From Bacteroidales bacterium (GTDB lineage Bacteria; Bacteroidota; Bacteroidia; Bacteroidales; F082), in NCBI GenBank assembly GCA_016281295.1, contig JAEEII010000298.1, positions 1 through 8,480 of the forward strand: a stretch of 8,480 nucleotides of DNA, in the 5' to 3' direction. The notes beneath the pieces were generated by a model, which was given only the letters and a program-made list of their open reading frames with translations, did not search any database and was not told where the DNA came from. Numbering within the stretch: position 1 is the first letter of the stretch; every line of letters begins with the position of its first letter. The position numbers and the translations under genes were made by a program. Shown piece by piece: positions 1-6,436 of the stretch.

Positions 1-851
1 ACGCAGAAGGCGTTCATCTGAAGGCAATTGTAGTCGTGGAAGCCGAGGGGCTCGTGCTGGATGACACGCTTGTCAAGCTTGAAGCCGCTGGCCTCTAGGC
101 GCTTGCGGCTGCGCGGGTGGCAGGAATACAGAATGGGCATATCATACTTCTCTGCCATTTTGTTAATCGCATTGAACAGCGACAGGAAGTTCTTCTCCGT
201 GTCGATGTTCTCCTCGCGGTGGGCGCTCAAAAGAATGTACTTTCCTTTCTCCAGCCCAAGGCGCTTATGAATACCCGAGGCCTCAATCTCCGCCAGGTTA
301 TTATGCAGCACCTCTGCCATCGGCGAACCCGTCACATACGTCCGTTCGCGAGGCAGACCGCACTCCGCGAGATACCGCCGAGCGTGCTCGGAGTACGCCA
401 TATTCACGTCGGAAATGATATCCACAATCCGGCGGTTGGTTTCCTCAGGCAAACACTCATCCTTGCAGCGGTTACCAGCTTCCATATGGAAAATCGGGAT
501 ATGCAGACGCTTCGCACCAATCACGCTCAAACAGCTATTCGTATCCCCCAGCACCAGCACCGCATCGGGCTGCAGCGACACCATCAGCTGGTAGCTCTTG
601 GCGATGATGTTGCCCATGGTCTCGCCCAAATCGGCCCCCACGGCCTCCATGTATACGTCAGGATCGGCCAGCTTCAAGTCCTTGAAGAACACCCCGTTAA
701 GGTTATAGTCGTAGTTCTGCCCGGTGTGTGCCAGCAGGCAGTCGAAGTACTCGCGGCATTTGTTGATGACCGCTGCCAGACGGATAATCTCCGGACGCGT
801 ACCGACGATAATAAGAAGCTTCAGCTTTCCGTTATTCTTGAATTGTGCCAT
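1..851 (-). CDS. capG: UDP-N-acetylglucosamine 2-epimerase family (CapG/FnlC-like), C-terminus cut by window edge
   Basis: Non-hydrolysing UDP-GlcNAc 2-epimerase family protein, probably the cytoplasmic C2-epimerase that makes UDP-N-acetyl-L-fucosamine in the last step of the CapE-CapF-CapG pathway. The ATG at 851 opens a frame that stays open to base 1, giving 283 visible residues of a family usually about 370-400 long, so roughly the last quarter is missing. Visible family motifs are GTRPEIIR (17-24), HTGQNYDYN (42-50), GDTNS around D103, HMEAGNR with E124, LPEETNRR with E136/E137, and SAHREENID with H211. These match the catalytic acidic residues and histidine of WecB-type epimerases. It starts 7 nt after the capF-like stop, consistent with one operon. 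The family alone would also fit WecB (making UDP-ManNAc), but the order directly after CapE and CapF homologues favours CapG/FnlC. Confidence 0.93.
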   Translation of the reverse strand, partial: MAQFKNNGKLKLLIIVGTRPEIIRLAAVINKCREYFDCLLAHTGQNYDYNLNGVFFKDLKLADPDVYMEAVGADLGETMGNIIAKSYQLMVSLQPDAVLVLGDTNSCLSVIGAKRLHIPIFHMEAGNRCKDECLPEETNRRIVDIISDVNMAYSEHARRYLAECGLPRERTYVTGSPMAEVLHNNLAEIEASGIHKRLGLEKGKYILLSAHREENIDTEKNFLSLFNAINKMAEKYDMPILYSCHPRSRKRLEASGFKLDKRVIQHEPLGFHDYNCLQMNAFC

Positions 852-858
852 AGTTCTT

Positions 859-2067
859 TTACTTTACCGGTTCAAAATAAGTATCGGGTTTTTCTGCATT
901 GAAATTCTCGTTGGCATACATCACGGTTACAAGGTCCTCCGTTTCCGAAAGGTTGATGATGTTGTGCGTATAGCCAGGGAGCATGTGGACGGCCTCAATC
1001 TTATCTCCGGAGACCTCCCATTCCAGGATTGCACCGGAGGGGTCATTCAGGTTCCGCTGCTGGATGAGGCCGTGGCCTTTCACCACAATAAACTGCTCGA
1101 ACTTGGTGTTATGCCAGTGCTGCCCCTTGATGACGCCGGGCTTGGTAATATTAATGGAAACCTGCCCGCTGCCATGGGTATGGAGCAGCTCCGTAAAAGA
1201 GCCGCGCTCGTCCACGTTCATCTTCAGCGGAAACGCCACCTTGGACGCCGGCAGATAGGACAGGTAGGTCGAATATAGTTTCTTCGCGAAAGATCCGGCA
1301 GGAATCTCGGGAATCATCAGTGTCTTAGGCTGCGCGGCAAACTCGTTCAGCAGGTCCACGATTTCCCCGAGGGTGGCTTTGTGCGTGACGGGGACGTAGC
1401 AGTATCGGCCGTCCTTCACCGGGAAAACGCCCAGGCCGTCGAACTCGCAACGATGCTCCTTGCCCTGCAGCGCGGCGATCATCTCCTCCACCAGGTCGTC
1501 GATGTACAGCAACTCCAGCTCCACCGACGGATCGTTCACCGTGTACGGCAGGTCGTTCGCCACCGCATTGCAGAAGGTGGCTACGGCCGAGTTATAATTA
1601 GGCCGACACCACTTGCCGAAGAGGTTCGGGAAGCGGTAAACCAGCACCTTCGCGCCGGTCTCGAAGCCGTAATCCAGGAACAGGTCCTCCCCCGCTTTCT
1701 TGCTTCGGCCATACTCGCTGTCGCCGAATCGGCCTGTCAAAGAAGCCTGCTGCGACGACGACAGCATCACCGGGCAGGTATTCCCGTGCCTGCGCAGCGT
1801 ATCCAGGAGCGTCGAGGCAAAGCCGAAGTTGCCGGCCATAAACTCGGCCTGGTCCTTGGGCCGATTCACCCCCGCCAGATTGAACACGAAGTCCGCCTGA
1901 GCGCACCAGGCATCCAGATCCTCCGGCGTGGAGTCCAGGTCGTACTCAAAAATGTCCGTAATATCAAGCCCGGGGAAGCGCCTGTCTTTCCCGTCCCGGA
2001 TATTCTTCAGCGCCCAGCAAAGGTTTTTCCCAACAAAGCCCTTGGCGCCGGTGACCAGTATTTTCAT
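859..2067 (-). CDS. capF: CapF-like bifunctional UDP-sugar C3-epimerase/C4-reductase (SDR plus cupin)
   Basis: Second enzyme of UDP-N-acetyl-L-fucosamine synthesis. By homology to S. aureus CapF, its cupin domain epimerises C3 and its SDR domain reduces C4 of the 4-keto sugar made by CapE, giving UDP-6-deoxy-N-acetyl-L-talosamine. The 402-residue protein begins with a Rossmann nucleotide-binding motif, TGAKGFVGKNL (6-16), followed by SSSQQ (103-107) and an SDR YxxxK pair at Y119/K123 (EYGRSKKAGE). From about residue 285 the C-terminal cupin shows GQHWHNTKFEQF with H317, H319 and E324, and GYTHNI with H368, which are likely metal ligands. The length agrees with a two-domain CapF (S. aureus about 370). 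The start codon overlaps the capE-like stop by 1 nt (TAATG), so translation is probably coupled. The paired domains make a plain epimerase unlikely. Confidence 0.95.
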   Translation of the reverse strand: MKILVTGAKGFVGKNLCWALKNIRDGKDRRFPGLDITDIFEYDLDSTPEDLDAWCAQADFVFNLAGVNRPKDQAEFMAGNFGFASTLLDTLRRHGNTCPVMLSSSQQASLTGRFGDSEYGRSKKAGEDLFLDYGFETGAKVLVYRFPNLFGKWCRPNYNSAVATFCNAVANDLPYTVNDPSVELELLYIDDLVEEMIAALQGKEHRCEFDGLGVFPVKDGRYCYVPVTHKATLGEIVDLLNEFAAQPKTLMIPEIPAGSFAKKLYSTYLSYLPASKVAFPLKMNVDERGSFTELLHTHGSGQVSINITKPGVIKGQHWHNTKFEQFIVVKGHGLIQQRNLNDPSGAILEWEVSGDKIEAVHMLPGYTHNIINLSETEDLVTVMYANENFNAEKPDTYFEPVK

Positions 2068-3116
2068 TACTTCACGATGTTAGGAATGCCGTTGAGCTCG
2101 TTCTGGATGTACTCCAGTGAGGCAATCTTCGCCTTCGTCTCTTCAAGATTCAGCCGATAGGTATTGTCGGAGTTAAACTCCTCGATGGTGGCCCGCTTGG
2201 TATCGCCGTCCTTGAAGTATTTGTCATAGTTGAGGTCGCGGTTGTCGGCCGGGACGGCGTAGAAGTTGCCCATATCGATGGCCTTGGCGGCTTCTTCCTT
2301 CGTGAGGAGGGTTTCGTACATCTTCTCGCCGTGGCGGATGCCGATGACCTTGATGTCTTCTTTCTTTCCGCCGAAGAGCTCGCAAACAGCCTCGGCCTGA
2401 GTCTGAATGGTGCAGGCAGGAGCCTTCTGTACCAGGATGTCGCCGTTCTTGCCGTTCTCAAAAGCGAAGAGAACCAGGTCCACCGCCTCTTCCAACGACA
2501 TAATGAAACGAGTCATCTTGGGCTCGGTGAGGGTGATGGGGTTACCTTTGCGAATCTGGTCAATCCAAAGCGGAATAACGCTGCCGCGAGAGCACATCAC
2601 GTTGCCGTAGCGGGTGCAGCAGATCTTGGTGTTACCGCTCAGGCGACTCTTGGCCACAGCAATCTTCTCCTCGATGGCCTTGGTGATACCCATAGCATTA
2701 ATGGGATAGGCGGCCTTGTCCGTAGAGAGACAGATGACGCATTTCACGCCGGCCTCGATGGCTGCATCCAGCGTATTGTCCGTGCCGATGACATTGGTCT
2801 TCACGGCCTCCATTGGGAAGAACTCGCAGCTGGGCACCTGCTTGAGCGCTGCCGCGTGGAAGACATAATCCACGCCCTGCATCGCATAATGCAGCGTGCT
2901 CTTGTTCCGCACGTCGCCAATGTAGAACTTAATCTTGTTCGCCACCTCCGGCATCCGCGCCTGGAAGTCGTGGCGCATATCGTCCTGTTTTTTCTCGTCG
3001 CGGGAGAAGATGCGGATCTCGCCGATGTCCGTGCGCAGGAAACGGTTCAATACTGCGTTGCCAAAACTGCCCGTGCCTCCGGTAATAAGGAGGACTTTAT
3101 CTTTAAATACACTCAT
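2067..3116 (-). CDS. capE: CapE/FnlA-like UDP-GlcNAc 4,6-dehydratase (5-inverting)
   Basis: First enzyme of the UDP-N-acetyl-L-fucosamine branch: an NAD(P)-dependent extended SDR that removes water across C4-C6 of UDP-GlcNAc and inverts C5. The 349-residue protein carries GGTGSFGN (13-20), SRDEKKQDDMR (38-48), HAAALKQVPSCE (87-98), STDKA (131-135) and INAMGITKA (139-147). A methionine (M142) sits where most SDRs have the catalytic tyrosine, with K146 four residues later. CapE, WbjB and FnlA show the same replacement, which separates them from PseB/FlaA1. RHGEKMYETL (261-270) is a further hallmark of this family. The ATG at 3116 gives a normal N-terminus close to the Rossmann motif. A 58-nt gap separates it from the preceding DUF3307 gene; I see no convincing promoter there, so it may depend on upstream transcription. 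Confidence 0.96.
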   Translation of the reverse strand: MSVFKDKVLLITGGTGSFGNAVLNRFLRTDIGEIRIFSRDEKKQDDMRHDFQARMPEVANKIKFYIGDVRNKSTLHYAMQGVDYVFHAAALKQVPSCEFFPMEAVKTNVIGTDNTLDAAIEAGVKCVICLSTDKAAYPINAMGITKAIEEKIAVAKSRLSGNTKICCTRYGNVMCSRGSVIPLWIDQIRKGNPITLTEPKMTRFIMSLEEAVDLVLFAFENGKNGDILVQKAPACTIQTQAEAVCELFGGKKEDIKVIGIRHGEKMYETLLTKEEAAKAIDMGNFYAVPADNRDLNYDKYFKDGDTKRATIEEFNSDNTYRLNLEETKAKIASLEYIQNELNGIPNIVK

Positions 3117-3174
3117 TGTTTATGTTAAATAATTGTTTCTTTATCTATTTGAGCCATAAAACGGTACTCCCCAA

Positions 3175-3861
3175 TTACACAAAACATTTTAGCATCAACC
3201 CTGCGAGCACCGCAATGAAAATGCTCATTAATGTACCTGCCAACACATATTCCGTTTTTCCGGTGTCTTTCTCGCTAAAACGGATAATCGATTTTGCCGC
3301 AATCAAAAGGCCTAAAGCCTCATAGTGCTGTAAAAACACAAAAATCAGTATTAGCCATCGTTCTATTGTGCCAATCAAGGCTCCCGCATTGAAGCCGCTA
3401 TTGTCATTGGGAAGATTAACGCTAAAGTGCTTAAGCATTTGCTTTATGAAAATGTTTGCTGGCTTCCAACAAACGAGTGCGGCTACTGCGCAAGCAATAT
3501 AGATGGTTTTCAAGTGATATGGTGCGTTCCATTCATTATTGTGACACCAAAAGAATGCAATTCCGACAAGGACCAAAATATGCATCAATTGATCCATAAC
3601 GAACCACGTAACCTTATCTGAACGATAGGACTTCCAAATATCTATTCCCAAGTGGGTAATTCCGATTATCAAGGCGCACCACCAGAAATAAAGATTAAAC
3701 GACGCAAGCCACGATAAACTGAATACAATTATTGAATGGGTATACTGGTATATACTACGCCATTTTTTCTCGGATTTGTTCCGGCAGATCTTATTATTCT
3801 GAAGCACAAAATCCGATAATAAATGAGCAAAAGCCAACCACAAAAACAATTCTATCCACAT
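3175..3861 (-). CDS. DUF3307 integral membrane protein
   Basis: A 228-residue, strongly hydrophobic inner-membrane protein that matches the DUF3307 family; its biochemical role is not established. The N-terminal half has AHLLSDFVLQ (12-21) and a conserved-looking histidine (H42), then GITHLGIDIWK (67-77) and MDQLMHI (89-95). These polar and charged residues (D17, H70, D74, D90, H94) inside or next to membrane segments suggest a buried functional site. The C-terminal half carries the second family signature, GALIGTIERWLI (160-171) and AAKSIIRFSE (188-197), then EYVLAGTLMSI (204-214). About six to seven membrane segments are likely. The start overlaps the end of the SatD-like gene by 10 nt, so the two are co-translated and probably work together. 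Base composition is visibly more AT-rich than capE or wecA. The family call is firm; a sensor, channel or effector role is inference. Confidence 0.85.
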   Translation of the reverse strand: MWIELFLWLAFAHLLSDFVLQNNKICRNKSEKKWRSIYQYTHSIIVFSLSWLASFNLYFWWCALIIGITHLGIDIWKSYRSDKVTWFVMDQLMHILVLVGIAFFWCHNNEWNAPYHLKTIYIACAVAALVCWKPANIFIKQMLKHFSVNLPNDNSGFNAGALIGTIERWLILIFVFLQHYEALGLLIAAKSIIRFSEKDTGKTEYVLAGTLMSIFIAVLAGLMLKCFV

Positions 3862-4517
3862 ATCAATTCTTTATCCAAATTCTCAAAATCCTTAATTGCA
3901 GCATCTAACAGACTCCATCTCGCCAAAGAAGACCGACTATTAATAGCTGATTGGTATACGTTTAATAACTCACTTATTTTTTGCTCTTTATACCCGAGTA
4001 ATTTATAAAAAACCACTTGTGCCTGCTTGGGAGAGTAACCATTAATCAGATTATCAAGCAACGAGACATATGAATCGAGAAACCATTTCATTCCCATTGA
4101 ATCCCTCTCCATATCTATAATGGAATAAACATCTTTTTTATTGCTAATAGCATCTAAGTTTCTTCCCGAAATATAAATTGCCGGCCCATCAATTATATCA
4201 TCTTCCTTGCTGACATACTTTAGCGAGCCTATTCCTATAGAATACCGAATTCCATATTTGCTTAATAAAAACGAATATGGAAAGGATGATGCCGCAGATT
4301 TTACATATAGTTTAATGGTGATTGCAACTCTAAGTGCTTTTCTGTAATCCGGGACATAGCATTCTATCGTATCGCCGCGGACTATACGCGCCCAGAACCC
4401 AGGAATTTCCGATTCAAAATGATTGAATAATTCGTTCAACCTTTTACGTAATGCCTTTATTTCATTCACCTCTAGCGAGGTTGAATTAACAATATCTGCA
4501 GAAATAGTTGCTTCCAT
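3852..4517 (-). CDS. SatD-like protein: cyclase-like N-terminal domain with C-terminal helix-turn-helix
   Basis: A 221-residue soluble protein resembling the SatD family, which is often found beside DUF3307 genes; no function is proven. The N-terminal part reads like a class III nucleotide cyclase core: SADIVNSTS with D8 at the first metal position, RIVRGDTIECY with D49 at the second, RYSIGIG (91-97), and GPAIYISGRNLDAI (111-124), which parallels the cyclase G-P-x-V-N-x-A-x-R motif. There the usual asparagine is Y115 while the arginine is kept (R119), so activity may be lost or altered. Residues about 159-200 (YSPKQAQVVFYKLLGY, then KISELLNVYQSAINSR) look like a sigma-region-4-type HTH. I chose the ATG at 4517; a longer frame from TTG at 4523 adds only two residues. 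It has its own promoter and overlaps the DUF3307 gene by 10 nt. The cyclase comparison is by eye. Confidence 0.8.
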   Translation of the reverse strand: MEATISADIVNSTSLEVNEIKALRKRLNELFNHFESEIPGFWARIVRGDTIECYVPDYRKALRVAITIKLYVKSAASSFPYSFLLSKYGIRYSIGIGSLKYVSKEDDIIDGPAIYISGRNLDAISNKKDVYSIIDMERDSMGMKWFLDSYVSLLDNLINGYSPKQAQVVFYKLLGYKEQKISELLNVYQSAINSRSSLARWSLLDAAIKDFENLDKELICG

Positions 4518-4588
4518 TATCAAATATTTTTTGCAAATATATCAAATAAAGATTAGATATTCAACGATTATCAAAGAAATATTTGATA
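4518..4588. promoter_or_regulatory. Cluster of TATCAAA half-sites, candidate operator
   Basis: Four copies of TATCAAA occur in 71 bp. Three are on the plus strand at 4518-4524, 4540-4546 and 4569-4575, and one is inverted (TTTGATA) at 4582-4588. The last two form a perfect 7-bp dyad with a 6-bp spacer. The first touches the SatD-like start codon, the second overlaps the -7 element, and the dyad lies just upstream of the -33 element. The 22-bp step between the first two is close to two helical turns. The layout fits repression or autoregulation, perhaps by the HTH of the SatD-like protein. AT-rich sequence makes chance repeats more likely, so this is inference. Confidence 0.45.
4534..4565 (-). 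promoter_or_regulatory. Bacteroidota-type promoter for the SatD-like/DUF3307 pair
   Basis: Read on the minus strand, TATATTTG (4541-4534) is an exact match to the Bacteroidota -7 consensus TAnnTTTG. Twenty bases upstream, GTTG (4565-4562) supplies the core TTG of the -33 element. Transcription would begin only about ten bases before the ATG at 4517, giving a very short leader. The promoter lies in the 164-nt gap between the DUF4145 gene and the SatD-like gene, so this pair can be expressed apart from the polysaccharide operon. It overlaps the TATCAAA half-sites described separately. Confidence 0.55.
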
Positions 4589-4681
4589 GTTCAATGATTG
4601 ACTCTATTTCCTATGGAGCCCTAATGCATTCTTTCTGGCTCTACCCTTTCCAACGGAAAAACTCCATTATCCAATCCGATC

Positions 4682-5320
4682 CTATTTCGCATCCTTCATC
4701 TCTTCCAGCAACCTCGCCGTCTCCTTCTCCTGTTCCACCCAGCGGATCGTCAAGCGAATCAGGCCCTTCAAATCCTGCACATCTTTATTCTCCCATTTCC
4801 GGATATAGTGCGTCTCGTCATTCCCGAGCCACGCAGCCCTTTTTGCGACCTCTTTAATCCGTGAGTCACTCACGTAAGTCTCTATGCACGGCCCCAACAG
4901 CGCTTTCTTTATCTTCTCCGTCGTAGCCTCATCCTTCCCCTCAATCGCATAATCCTTTACGAGGAACTCGAGCGCCTTCCGATACCCCACGCCACATACT
5001 TCCATAAGGGACATCTGTTCCGCCGCATAAGCCTCGTTATAGATTTTCACAAAGGCCGATGAAAGATTAGCGATGATTGGACTAAACGCTTCCTTCTTCA
5101 GGGCGTGATTGGGAATAATCTCCTGCCAGGTTGAATGCTGTTTTAGCATAAAATGTTCGCCACAATTATTCACCGGGCAGCGACAGAACAACACATCCGT
5201 ACTGTCGTCCAGGCACAAATACTCCGGCGAAATCTTTGTCCCGCAAGAAGGGCAGACGACAGATTCGCAGTTCACCAATCTTTGAGCCCCTTGCGGGGTT
5301 AAAACGTATATCTTCGACAT
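4682..5320 (-). CDS. Zinc-ribbon and DUF4145 domain protein
   Basis: A 212-residue soluble protein. Residues 23-53 hold cysteines spaced as a zinc ribbon: CPSC (23-26), then C46, C48 and C53 (FCRCPVNNCG). The central part, FVKIYNEAYAAEQM (90-103) followed by GVGYRKALEFLVKDY (110-124) and WLGNDETHY (164-172), is typical of DUF4145. That domain occurs alone and also fused to restriction and other nucleic-acid enzymes; its activity is unknown. A charged helix ends the protein (about 192-212). I chose the ATG at 5320 because the longer frame needs a TTG at 5329 for three extra residues. It follows the wecA-like gene by 30 nt and may share its transcript. Composition is intermediate, not as AT-rich as the SatD-like pair. 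Nothing visible ties it to sugar chemistry; a nucleic-acid or accessory role is inference. Confidence 0.8.
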   Translation of the reverse strand: MSKIYVLTPQGAQRLVNCESVVCPSCGTKISPEYLCLDDSTDVLFCRCPVNNCGEHFMLKQHSTWQEIIPNHALKKEAFSPIIANLSSAFVKIYNEAYAAEQMSLMEVCGVGYRKALEFLVKDYAIEGKDEATTEKIKKALLGPCIETYVSDSRIKEVAKRAAWLGNDETHYIRKWENKDVQDLKGLIRLTIRWVEQEKETARLLEEMKDAK

Positions 5321-5350
5321 ATCGAACAATGATTAAAATCGGCCTTTAAT

Positions 5351-6424
5351 CTACCTCTTCCCAACTCCTGCTAAGTACTCCTCATGCAAATGATAGTACT
5401 TCTTCATAAACAACACATACGCACCAACCAGCAGGACTCCCACGCCCACAAGATAAATCCAATGGGCCAGCACGGTCGCTGGGCAAACATAAATAAATCC
5501 CAGCGAAATCGCCAGCTGCAGCGCCATATAAATGAGCGAAACCGCCACGTGGCTCATCCCTAATTCATTCGCCATCAGCTGATAAGCGTGCTTCCGATGT
5601 GCCTCGCCCAGATTCTCATGCAGCATAATCCTATGCAAGATGGTGCAGCAACCATCCACGCCATACACGAGCAGGAACACCATCCATGTAATATCTCCCG
5701 TCTGCATGATCAGTCGGCCGATAGCAAACAACATAATAAACGCAATGCCGATGCTGCCGACATCCCCAGCGAAGCACTTCGCCTTTCCCTTCGGACGGAA
5801 GTTGAACAGGCCGAACACCAGCACGCCGATAATGGCCACCACCAGGAACGACTCATCGATGAAACCACCCACGTCATGCCCGACCTGATCGGGCATCCTA
5901 TTCGCCAGAAGCAGCGGCAGCAGCACCGCCAGCGAATACCCCGCCGTGATGCCATTGATGCCGTCCATGAAGTTGATCACGTCCGTCGCGCCCACGAACA
6001 CTATAAGAGCCACCAGGCCGATGACCACCTTCCAGTACCACGCCAACTCCACGAACCAGGCGCCCTGCCCCATCAGGCCCCAAAACATCAGCCCCGTCGC
6101 CACGAATTGCACTACCAGACGGACGCTGTCCGGCAGTGAATGCACATCGTCCCAGAAGCTGATGCCGCAAATGAGCACCAGGCCGATGATAAACGGCAAA
6201 TACTCCAGCACCATGCCCCAGTTGCCCAGTATCATCTGCCACACCATCCACACCAGGATGGAGATGGCGAAGATGATGCCACCGCCGCGAAGCACGATTG
6301 TCGTGTGCGAGCTCCGCTGGTTCGGTTTGTCGATGATGTTACATTTATATGCAATGCGGAAGTATACCAACTCCGCAATGGCCAGTATTACCGCGATAAT
6401 CAAATATGTAATGCAGGTATTCAT
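5351..6424 (-). CDS. WecA/WbpL-like polyprenyl-phosphate sugar-1-phosphate transferase
   Basis: Integral membrane enzyme of the MraY/WecA family (glycosyltransferase family 4 in common annotation). It should transfer a HexNAc-1-phosphate from a UDP-sugar to undecaprenyl phosphate at the cytoplasmic face and so start the repeat unit. The 357 residues form about ten to eleven membrane helices. Family motifs are DKPNQRSSH (32-40), WDDVHSL (91-97, the metal-binding acidic pair), NFMDGINGI (151-159), CFAGDVGS (217-224) and EAHRKHAYQ (274-282, the sugar-nucleotide loop). Because CapE-F-G homologues are nearby, the first sugar may be an amino-deoxy sugar, as with WbpL, but specificity cannot be read here. 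Oddly, residues 177-184 (MPDQVGHD), in a loop between helices, are encoded by a palindromic repeat. Start ATG at 6424, 12 nt after the preceding stop. Confidence 0.93.
   Translation of the reverse strand: MNTCITYLIIAVILAIAELVYFRIAYKCNIIDKPNQRSSHTTIVLRGGGIIFAISILVWMVWQMILGNWGMVLEYLPFIIGLVLICGISFWDDVHSLPDSVRLVVQFVATGLMFWGLMGQGAWFVELAWYWKVVIGLVALIVFVGATDVINFMDGINGITAGYSLAVLLPLLLANRMPDQVGHDVGGFIDESFLVVAIIGVLVFGLFNFRPKGKAKCFAGDVGSIGIAFIMLFAIGRLIMQTGDITWMVFLLVYGVDGCCTILHRIMLHENLGEAHRKHAYQLMANELGMSHVAVSLIYMALQLAISLGFIYVCPATVLAHWIYLVGVGVLLVGAYVLFMKKYYHLHEEYLAGVGKR
5876..5896. repeat. Palindromic repeat inside the wecA-like gene, translated in frame
   Basis: A perfect inverted repeat: arms ATGCCCGA (5876-5883) and TCGGGCAT (5889-5896) around a 5-nt loop, with GTC just before the left arm. 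Sequences of the form GTCATGCCCGA...TCGGGCAT are known to me as dispersed palindromic elements in many bacteria. When they fall in genes they give peptides like MPDQVGHD or related MPDQVRHD. Here the minus-strand frame reads straight through, adding about eight to twelve residues in a non-membrane loop. No second copy is in the window, so mobility rests on resemblance. Confidence 0.65.
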
Positions 6425-6436
6425 TCTATTCCCTAT

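Noticed and set aside
117..902. Long plus-strand open frame opposite the capG-like gene
   Set aside because: It is antisense to a gene with strong epimerase motifs and its His/Arg/Gln-rich translation is typical of the mirror of a GC-rich frame.
1381..3128. Long plus-strand open frames (1381-2160 and 2331-3128) opposite capF and capE
   Set aside because: Antisense shadows of well-supported SDR genes; no recognisable domains.
4618..4680. TTTCC/GGAAA inverted repeat as terminator after or before the SatD-like gene
   Set aside because: Five-bp arms with a 3-nt loop and no U-run following on the minus strand; too weak.
4812..4830. GTCATTCCCGAG as a second dispersed palindrome
   Set aside because: It has no matching second arm and encodes the family-typical LGNDETH segment of the DUF4145 protein.
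4423..4857. Plus-strand frame across the SatD promoter region
   Set aside because: It runs antisense over two minus-strand genes and becomes Ser/Pro-rich without any domain.
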